DNA from: a virus
Virus record (IMG/VR): IMGVR_UViG_3300008459_000226
Coordinates: 1 to 31,685 of that record
Length of the DNA stretch: 31,685 nt
Reading direction: 5' to 3' (one strand)
In this document: positions 26,156 to 31,685 of the stretch, piece by piece
Layout of the letters: the number at the start of each line of letters is the position of its first letter
Numbering within the stretch: position 1 is the stretch's first letter
The notes under the pieces: model-generated
Seen by the model: only the letters and a program-made list of their open reading frames with translations
Databases searched by the model: none
Told to the model about the DNA's origin: nothing
Made by a program: the position numbers and the translations under genes

Positions 26156-27107
26156 CTAAAAAAGAGTTAATTGGTTATTATTAGATATTACATTAATAAT
26201 CTTATAAGCTTCTCTAACATAATAGTTATAGTTGATGTCATAACAACTAAACTCTTCGCAATTATAATACCTGTTAAAAATAGTAGTATTAAAGTCTTTC
26301 TCGACATTAGATTCTCTACTGTCGTTATGTACTTTCATTAACGTACCACCTTTATTTGTAATTAAATATCTGTTATTCTTTTGTAGTTTTGTTTCTACAA
26401 ATTCTCTGTCTTCAATCTTACGATGAATAGCTGTCCAACCTTTAGTAACTTTCATTGATAATGTAAAGTCATAAATGTCTGTAGAGTTCATTATTGTTTC
26501 TTCAATTGGTATATTATGAACATAATAAGCTTCTAAAGCTTTAGGTACTATTTTCATAGAATGATCTTTATGCCAATCTTTATTTATCTCAAAGTCACCT
26601 TTAAGTTTTGTTTTATCATTTTCATAAACTCCAATATAATTATTAACATCACGTATAATCATTTTTTTATAATTAACGTATTCAAGTTCAAGACCAGAAA
26701 GTGTTTCCCAATCTTTACATATACTCATAAGTTTATCATAATGACTTTTATGAATCTTAACAGTAAGACCGTCAGTATTGATCTGTAACAAAGTAGAATC
26801 AGTATTTAATATTATTTCTTCAGCTAACATAGTTAATAGCAATTGGCCATTAACAGTAGTAGCTACAGTGTATGCTGGATCATAAAAGAATGATGTTTCT
26901 TCATTGGATTTACCATAAGAACCATTCAAAGCTAATTTTAATCCTTCATTAACAGCTTTAGCTGTCATGTCGTTTTTATCTATTTTAACTTTCTTTTTTG
27001 CAATAGATCTTTTATCATATACACCTTCGTATATATCACAAAACTTTTCACCTAAATGTAAAGGATAAAATCTATTACGTATTGCTAAATTAGGATAAAA
27101 ACTACTA
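26156..27107 (-). CDS. Family B DNA polymerase, exon 2 (palm/thumb, C-terminal part)
   Basis: This exon encodes residues 343 (third codon base) to 659 of the spliced polymerase. It opens with SSFYPNLAIRNRFYP, completing motif A, and carries motif B KLALNGSYGK (400-409) and motif C INTDGL (452-457; the usual DTD is NTD, as in related phage polymerases), then RDVNNYIG. The last five residues are QLTLF, a near match to the clamp-binding consensus QL[SD]LF; E. coli Pol II ends in QLGLF. An ATG at 26968 would give a 270-residue protein lacking motif A, so it is not a real start. The open frame extends upstream past 27107 as far as a TAG inside the intron. The lipoprotein gene follows after 1 nt. 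Confidence 0.92.
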
Positions 27108-27116
27108 CATTTGTTT

Positions 27117-27132
27117 CTGACATTTCTATCAG
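27117..27132 (-). other. Intron P9 hairpin with GAAA tetraloop
   Basis: The minus-strand RNA CUGAUA-GAAA-UGUCAG forms a 6-bp stem (one U-G) with a GNRA tetraloop directly after the S element and 9 nt before the 3' splice site. This is the expected place and shape for P9 of a group I intron. GNRA loops commonly dock into core receptors. Confidence 0.82.
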
Positions 27133-27139
27133 GTTCGGA

Positions 27140-27817
27140 CTATATCTTAAATTCTTTTGTCCATATATAACCCATGTATGATTTTTTATAACCATTACAT
27201 ACTGAGTATATATTTTGCCATTTAAAATCTGGATTATTTGAAATAATATCTTCAACAGAATCCCACTCTTTTAATAAATTTTTTTCTTTATCGTATTGTA
27301 AAAATTTGTATTTTTTCTTTTTTGTTTCTTTTAAAGTTTTAACCATCTTATTAACATTTTCTGGGTGTGACCAATGTTTTTTAGAATACTCAGAAAGTTT
27401 TAATTTATGTTCTGGATATTTTATATATCTTCTTTTTTGAGATTCTGATAATACAATTCTAGTCTCATGTGAAACAATACATTTAGTTTCAGAATCAATT
27501 CTTAAATTATACCCTTTATCTTTATTAGTAGATTCGTATTGATTAATCCAAAATAATTCTTTTTCTTTTAAAACTTTATCATCAATAATATCAAAATACT
27601 CTAATACCTCATATTCAAAAGAATCTCTTCCATATTTAAACCAAGAATGGATTAAATATCTATTTTCATTTTTTGATTTTTTATTTAATAAATTTATATG
27701 TTGTTTTATTCTAGAATATATATTCTTAGATTTTCCAATATACACTTTATTATTATTTTTATTTCTAATACAATAAATTCCACATTTATTAAGATCTCTT
27801 TTTCTGTTTAATTTCAT
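27140..27817 (-). CDS. GIY-YIG homing endonuclease encoded in the intron
   Basis: The 225-residue protein has an intact GIY-YIG nuclease domain: GIY at 13-15, YIG at 26-28, R36 and H40 in SRIKQH, and a catalytic-position Glu near 70 (FEYEVLEY). A linker with a NUMOD3-like region (HETRIVLSESQKRRY, SEYSKKHWSHPEN) follows, then a C-terminal NUMOD1-like helix-turn-helix (YDKEKNLLKEWDSVEDI...IYSVCNGYKKSYMGYIW). It probably cuts intronless polymerase alleles at or near the insertion site so that the intron is copied in. Its UAG stop is part of the ribozyme S element, so coding and RNA structure overlap at the 3' end. The start ATG is at the foot of a hairpin (27817-27864), with an AGGAGGU sequence beyond it. 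Confidence 0.93.
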   Translation of the reverse strand: MKLNRKRDLNKCGIYCIRNKNNNKVYIGKSKNIYSRIKQHINLLNKKSKNENRYLIHSWFKYGRDSFEYEVLEYFDIIDDKVLKEKELFWINQYESTNKDKGYNLRIDSETKCIVSHETRIVLSESQKRRYIKYPEHKLKLSEYSKKHWSHPENVNKMVKTLKETKKKKYKFLQYDKEKNLLKEWDSVEDIISNNPDFKWQNIYSVCNGYKKSYMGYIWTKEFKI

Positions 27818-27864
27818 AACTAATTATTTAATTGCTTACAATAAGCAAATATAATAAATAGTTA
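27817..27864 (-). promoter_or_regulatory. Hairpin at the homing endonuclease start codon
   Basis: The minus-strand RNA starts with UAACUA and ends with UAGUUA, enclosing further complementary AU-rich arms and a GCUUA/UAAGC tip. The A of the ATG is the last base of the stem. Hairpins that control intron endonuclease translation are known in T4; here the structure would join AGGAGGU (27874-27880) to the ATG by looping out the spacer. Confidence 0.65.
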
Positions 27865-27873
27865 TTTTTAGTT

Positions 27874-27880
27874 ACCTCCT
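27874..27880 (-). promoter_or_regulatory. Shine-Dalgarno-like AGGAGGU upstream of hairpin
   Basis: AGGAGGU lies about 56 nt before the endonuclease ATG, too far for normal use, but only about 10 unpaired nucleotides away if the hairpin at 27817-27864 folds. Strong SD sequences are otherwise rare in this window. It could also be a chance part of the intron. Confidence 0.4.
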
Positions 27881-28071
27881 ATTATCCAATAAAAGAATTT
27901 CCTTGCGCTTCGAATATCCCCTCGATATCCTACTCTACTCCTTTCCGTTTAGCAACGTAGTTTCGATAGTCTCTGCACGTTCCTTATTTTAACATAAAGC
28001 TTCGCTCAGGATTGCCATATTTTATAAACTTAGGTTTCCCTGAATTCACAAGGTTAAGACGCTAGTAGTTA

Positions 28072-29099
28072 ACGTCTATATCGATAATTATATAATTATC
28101 ACAAGACTCATATATACCAGGTGCAATACAACCGTGTATACCACCCACACCAAAATCATATTGAAATCCTTCAAATATAATATGTAAGTTATCTACTGTA
28201 CCTTTCTTTTTATCAATGAGATTTCTATTGAAATAAGGAATAATTTTACTTACTTTATTTAAACTAATATCAGTAAAGAATCCTTTTAAAACAGAACCTT
28301 CTATTCTACAAGATTTTAAGAATTCAAGGAGATGTTGAAACTCTTTACTTTTAAAATTAATATATGGAAATATTAAATTAGAAAAAACAATTTCATCTCT
28401 TTTTGTTCTCATTTCTTTTAACTGAGAAACAGAAATATTCATTTCACTACTAATGATAGATGCAAATATTTCGGCACCAATCTTAGGAGCATTAGCATTT
28501 ATAAGAGATAGATTATACTCTTTTGATAATGCTATTCTCATTGTAACTTGTTCTTTACTTTTTTTGTAGAACTCCCAAGTAGATAAAACATCATTAAGAT
28601 TATACTTTAATATGTCTTCTACTTCGGAGTTTTCTACAATGTGGTAATGTGGTATTGGCATATCTTGAACATTAGACCAATTCATAGCAATTTGAATATG
28701 CTTCAATGAAGTTCTACGGTTCTTATTATCGAAATGCCAAATCCTGTACAAGTCTATTTGTTTGATTTTTACATTCTTTTCTGGTATACTTGAGTATTCA
28801 CTCTCAATTATTCTTTGACTTTGTTCGTATAATAATTGATTTATTCTATAAGAAGGATAGTATCTCCATTTCTTATAATTAGAAAGAATAAAATGTAGTA
28901 AAGGATAGTCATAATTAATATTATTGTACCCTATCATTATATTACAATCATTTAAAAGAAACTTTACATACTCTTCTAATTGATTTACATCATTATGTAT
29001 TACAAATGTTTTTATTGTTTCTGTGTATGGACAATAAGCAGTCATAGAATGAAAGTTTTTAAGCTGTTCTATGTCATATACCCATACATTATCCTTCAT
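28072..29099 (-). CDS. Family B DNA polymerase, exon 1 (3'-5' exonuclease domain)
   Basis: Exon 1 encodes residues 1-342 plus two bases of codon 343. It contains the proofreading exonuclease: Exo I VYDIEQL (D9, E11), Exo II IGYNNINYD (N62, D64) and Exo III YNLNDV (Y166, D170). It ends at the motif A catalytic Asp in YIIIDIDV (D342). Read without splicing, the frame hits TAG at 28064-28062 directly after motif A starts, so an unspliced product would be a catalytically dead 345-residue fragment. Joined to 26156-27107 it gives a 659-residue replicative polymerase of the phage family B type. The ATG at 29099 overlaps the acidic-protein gene by 11 nt. Confidence 0.94.
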
Positions 29100-29625
29100 A
29101 TAAAGATAAAAATTGTTTCTTATCTAATGTAAATGATTTAACGTTATTAGAAATTTCAATATAAACATCATTATTTAAACCTTTACAAAATCTTACTTTA
29201 TAATCATCAATAGCATCATAGCTAATAGATGAAAGATCATCGACATCTTCTAGATTAGAGTAATCCTCATCTTCATAATCTTCATCCTCATCTTCATCTT
29301 CGTCATAATCATCATCATCGTCATCTTTATTATTAAAACATTCGATAAACTGAACCTCATCATCATATTCAAAACCTTCAACATAATCTTGTAGATCGTA
29401 ATCAGAATGAATATCATTCAATTCTTCAAAGAAAGAACTAGCATTTAACCCAATGTATTCATCATTATCAAAAGGTTTTAACATATCTTCAATTGAAATA
29501 ATAATATTTTTTATATCAATTTCTTTTAAATCATTAGGTTTTATATTAATATAAGCACCTTCTTGAGTACAATTATCAATACCTACATGTATACTACTTT
29601 TACTATAAGTGCAAACTCTAAGCAT
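29089..29625 (-). CDS. Hypothetical acidic protein with Asp/Glu run, 178 aa
   Basis: I do not recognise this protein. Residues 101-121 are almost only Asp and Glu with a few Tyr (DDDDDDYDEDEDEDEDYEDE), flanked by folded-looking segments: a beta-rich N terminus (1-45) and a C-terminal beta/alpha part (140-178). Such polyacidic tracts can mimic DNA or bind basic proteins. I use the ATG at 29625, two bases after the stop of the radical-SAM gene, rather than a TTG 30 bases upstream inside that gene. It overlaps the polymerase start by 11 nt, so coupling with polymerase translation is likely. Confidence 0.85.
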   Translation of the reverse strand: MLRVCTYSKSSIHVGIDNCTQEGAYINIKPNDLKEIDIKNIIISIEDMLKPFDNDEYIGLNASSFFEELNDIHSDYDLQDYVEGFEYDDEVQFIECFNNKDDDDDDYDEDEDEDEDYEDEDYSNLEDVDDLSSISYDAIDDYKVRFCKGLNNDVYIEISNNVKSFTLDKKQFLSLYEG

Positions 29626-29627
29626 AA

Positions 29628-30458
29628 TTAAAATATGTATCTTATAGAATTCCAAGGAATAATCTCATCATGTAATTCTACAAATTGATTTATATAATCT
29701 TCTTTTAGATTGTATTTATATCTAATGTTTTTACCACCCATTTCACTAATTTTAAATTCTTGAATAGATGGATTCCATAATAAATACTCTCCTTCATTGT
29801 CTTTATTTTTCTGATGCATTTCTTCATTATGAGTAAGAAATATACATTCAGCTTTTACGTGTTGTTTAATCTCATCTTTAATTAATTTATCGACAAGTTT
29901 AAATAACTCTTCATATTTGTCTAACCAACCATCATATACTATGATAGGACTAAAGTTAATATGAACATCATAACCCGCATCGTAAAAATCATTTATAGCT
30001 TGTATCCTCTCAACTATATGACTTGTTTTAGGTTCAAGTAATTGAGAATATTCTATTGGCATTAAACTAAATCTAATTCTAATTTTTCTCTCAGGATTAA
30101 AGCTGAGAAATTTAGGATTAACTCGTTTAGTTGCAAAAGATGCTTTAGCTAAGTCATGATCTTTAAACCATTCAAACACATATTGCCAATTCCAATATTT
30201 AGAATCTAAACCTATATCAGCATTACAACCTATATCATAAGTTATATATTGATCATCAGTTTGATTTGGTTTAGCAATTTCAGCAAAATAAACATGACTA
30301 TTTATAGTAGTCAATATTTCATTTATATTCGTTGATACATCAACTGACTTATCAGGATGATGTCTTTTTAAATAACAATAAGAACAATCATACTGACAAC
30401 CTATTGTTATACTTGGAGCAATGAAATCTGTACTTCTACCTGAGTGGTAGATTTTCAT
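29628..30458 (-). CDS. Radical SAM protein of the spore photoproduct lyase family
   Basis: The 276-residue protein has the radical SAM cluster motif C21-x3-C25-x2-C28 (GCQYDCSYCYL). YDIGCNADIGLD (74-85) aligns with the spore photoproduct lyase segment that holds the catalytic H-donor cysteine (Cys141 in Bacillus subtilis); here C78. The order downstream also fits: ASFATKR, IRIRFSLMP, YSQLLEPKTS, INDFYDAGYDVHINFSPIIVYDGW. The known enzyme reverses the thymine-dimer-like spore photoproduct using S-adenosylmethionine. The substrate here is not proven. I chose the ATG at 30458, which overlaps the upstream gene by 23 nt; a start at 30578 would add a basic 40-residue extension lying wholly inside that gene. 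The family assignment is strong; the substrate is open. Confidence 0.88.
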   Translation of the reverse strand: MKIYHSGRSTDFIAPSITIGCQYDCSYCYLKRHHPDKSVDVSTNINEILTTINSHVYFAEIAKPNQTDDQYITYDIGCNADIGLDSKYWNWQYVFEWFKDHDLAKASFATKRVNPKFLSFNPERKIRIRFSLMPIEYSQLLEPKTSHIVERIQAINDFYDAGYDVHINFSPIIVYDGWLDKYEELFKLVDKLIKDEIKQHVKAECIFLTHNEEMHQKNKDNEGEYLLWNPSIQEFKISEMGGKNIRYKYNLKEDYINQFVELHDEIIPWNSIRYIF

Positions 30459-31173
30459 GCTTTTTCTTTTGTTGAACTTTATTTTTCTTTTTGATGCGTT
30501 TAAGTTTTTTATCATAAGCAGATAAACCTTTAGAGTTTGTAGTATAATAAACCATTTCACAATTTTGAGTATCTTCATCAGGACAGATACATAATAAGAC
30601 TTTTACTTTTCTTGTAGTTCTAAATGAATTATTAAACATAAATGATTTAGTTTCCATTGAATATTGATCACCAATAAATTCAACAATCCATTTTTGTTCT
30701 CTATATAAAGTATGAGTCCAGTTCTTAGTATACCTCTGATGAATAAATCTAATTATTTGGTCATTAGTGTATTGAAAAATATAACTTTTATGTAAATTAA
30801 GTTTACTCCATTTGAGTCTGTAATTAAAAATTAACAAATCCATCTTCTTGAGATGCTTTTCTGTCTTACCTATTAAATCTTTTAACTCTTCTCTGAAAAT
30901 TTTAATTTCAGGATTTACTAAAGAACCTTTAGAACCTTCAAAATATAAGATCATATTTGCATACACCTTATTATTCTGTTCTTGTTCTTTAGTTAATGGT
31001 AGATGAGAACCACTTTCACCAATAGCTCTATCTTCTAATTTTGTAAATAATTTTTCATTGTAAAGAATAAAACTATGACCATCATCAACTAGTTCGATTA
31101 GTCTTGCTTGACCTTCGAAGTTTAATTCAAGTTGAGGACTATGGTATATATTAACAATGTCTCCAGGTTTCAT
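30436..31173 (-). CDS. Hypothetical protein, 245 aa
   Basis: I do not recognise this protein. The N terminus (MKPGDIVNIYHSPQLELNFEGQARL) suggests a small beta-barrel of the kind seen in SH3-like or KOW-like domains, followed by helices (85-115) and a second beta-rich part (140-215). The last 30 residues are strongly basic (KKLKRIKKKNKVQQKKKHE), likely for nucleic acid binding. Cysteines at ~194, 196 and 204 are not arranged as a clear zinc finger. It starts 1 nt after the upstream gene and overlaps the radical-SAM gene by 23 nt. No function is proposed. Confidence 0.85.
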   Translation of the reverse strand: MKPGDIVNIYHSPQLELNFEGQARLIELVDDGHSFILYNEKLFTKLEDRAIGESGSHLPLTKEQEQNNKVYANMILYFEGSKGSLVNPEIKIFREELKDLIGKTEKHLKKMDLLIFNYRLKWSKLNLHKSYIFQYTNDQIIRFIHQRYTKNWTHTLYREQKWIVEFIGDQYSMETKSFMFNNSFRTTRKVKVLLCICPDEDTQNCEMVYYTTNSKGLSAYDKKLKRIKKKNKVQQKKKHENLPLR

Positions 31174-31174
31174 A

Positions 31175-31675
31175 TTAGCTAGATTTACTTTTCATAATAT
31201 AATATTGTCGTATAATCTGATGTTTATGATTCTTAGATAAATAAAAATCATAATTATCGTTAGTATTTAAAATCATAGGGTCATTGTTACCTATTTTAAA
31301 TAAACCTGTTTTAGAATCTATTAGTTTAAGTAATTCTATTTTATGACCATCAATTGTAATACCTATGAGTAGAGGTTTACTTAATTCAAAATCTTTAATT
31401 TTTATTAATTCTGAATAAAGAACTTTCTCATATTTAGATTCTGCTAAATCAATATCTGATTTAAAAGATTCTATCTTAGCAATTGGATGTTCAAAGTTTC
31501 TATAATAATCTTTTGTTTGATCTAGTTCTTTCAATAAAACAAGATTATTATACTTACCCCATTTCTTATAAAATTGAGTGTTGATAATTGATAATCCTAA
31601 AGCTTTTGCAGATTTTAAAGAACAACTCTGCAAAACATCTTTATAATTTAATACAACACCCTCTTCATTATGCAT
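31175..31675 (-). CDS. Hypothetical protein, 166 aa (possibly 5'-extended)
   Basis: I do not recognise this protein. It is soluble and mixed alpha/beta, with a central helical stretch (FEHPIAKIESFKSDIDLAESKYEKVL) and a C-terminal beta-rich part. Its ATG at 31675 is ten bases from the window edge and no stop codon precedes it in frame, so the true start may lie outside. It ends one base before the next gene. No function is proposed. Confidence 0.75.
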   Translation of the reverse strand: MHNEEGVVLNYKDVLQSCSLKSAKALGLSIINTQFYKKWGKYNNLVLLKELDQTKDYYRNFEHPIAKIESFKSDIDLAESKYEKVLYSELIKIKDFELSKPLLIGITIDGHKIELLKLIDSKTGLFKIGNNDPMILNTNDNYDFYLSKNHKHQIIRQYYIMKSKSS

Positions 31676-31685
31676 TGGATATTTT

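Larger units (their letters stand above)
27108..28071 (-). ncRNA. Group I intron in the DNA polymerase gene
   Basis: This 964-nt intron interrupts codon 343 (GT|T) inside polymerase motif A. The internal guide CUACUAGCGUCU pairs with the last six bases of exon 1, AGACGU, as P1 with the required U-G at the splice site, and with the first six bases of exon 2, UAGUAG, as P10. The intron ends in G (27108). The core shows AAUCCUGAGCGAAGC (P4-P6 side, ~28000-28014), GUGCAGAGACUA (R, 27967-27978) and AAGAUAUAGUCC (S, 27137-27148); GACUA of R and UAGUC of S form P7. Splicing restores DIDVSSFYPNLAI, the family consensus. The endonuclease gene sits between R and S, in the P8 region. Confidence 0.95.

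Noticed and set aside
26156-26968. Separate 270-residue polymerase protein starting at an internal ATG (26968)
   Set aside because: The frame continues upstream in good family B sequence (FYPNLAIRNRFYP...) to the intron, and P1/P10 pairing joins it to exon 1.
28062-28075. Alternative splice junction giving DVNSFYP instead of DVSSFYP
   Set aside because: It would need an exon 1 ending in A or C, or an intron not ending in G, and would lose the U-G pair in P1. The GT|T junction meets all rules.
30459-30578. 40-residue N-terminal extension of the radical-SAM protein
   Set aside because: It lies wholly within the upstream gene and is a Lys/Ile/Leu-rich out-of-frame translation. The family homology begins near the ATG at 30458.

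Overview
This window looks like part of a tailed phage genome of the crAss-like group (Crassvirales), which infect Bacteroidota. The strongest evidence is the 4573-residue protein carrying the DFDID catalytic signature and the flanking sequence style of the crAss-like virion RNA polymerase, together with a typical crAss-like replication set: family B polymerase, DnaB-type helicase, DnaG-type primase, Sak4-like ATPase, uracil-DNA-glycosylase fold, dUTPase and 5'-3' exonuclease. The DNA is very AT-rich. Every supported gene lies on the minus strand, most genes overlap or are 1 to 8 bases apart, and Shine-Dalgarno sequences are mostly absent, as is usual in Bacteroidota and their phages. I see no tRNA, rRNA, CRISPR array or insertion sequence.

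Reading in the direction of transcription (high to low coordinates): 31.7-29.1 kb holds two unknown proteins, a radical-SAM protein of the spore photoproduct lyase family, and a very acidic protein. 29.1-26.2 kb is a family B DNA polymerase gene split by a 964-nt group I intron. The intron carries a GIY-YIG homing endonuclease, and its exact splice sites can be deduced from P1 and P10 pairing. Next come a lipoprotein and a membrane protein with a coiled-coil tail (26.2-24.4 kb), and then a replication/recombination block: coiled-coil protein, unknown protein, DnaB-like helicase, Sak4-like ATPase, an unknown protein, a probable ssDNA-binding protein (ending at a hairpin terminator at 19650-19673), primase, UDG-like protein, PD-(D/E)XK nuclease, 5'-3' exonuclease, two unknown proteins, dUTPase and a free-standing HNH endonuclease (24.4-14.2 kb). 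A large hairpin at 14178-14225 separates this block from the giant gene (14143-422). The giant gene ends at a terminator with a C(UUCG)G tetraloop (383-410). The first 341 bases hold the 5' end of another gene, apparently a second large polyvalent protein.

Functionally, the upstream block copies and repairs DNA and supplies or cleans nucleotides (dUTPase, UDG-like). The polymerase ends in a sliding-clamp-binding motif, suggesting use of the host clamp. The giant protein is probably packaged in the virion and injected to transcribe early genes, as shown for the homologous polymerase of phage phi14:2. The most interesting points are the intron with sequence-level splice proof, a SLOG/MoCo-carrier-like domain placed between two RNA polymerase blocks of the giant protein, a phage-borne spore photoproduct lyase homologue that keeps its catalytic cysteine, and primase and UDG proteins that lack canonical catalytic residues.
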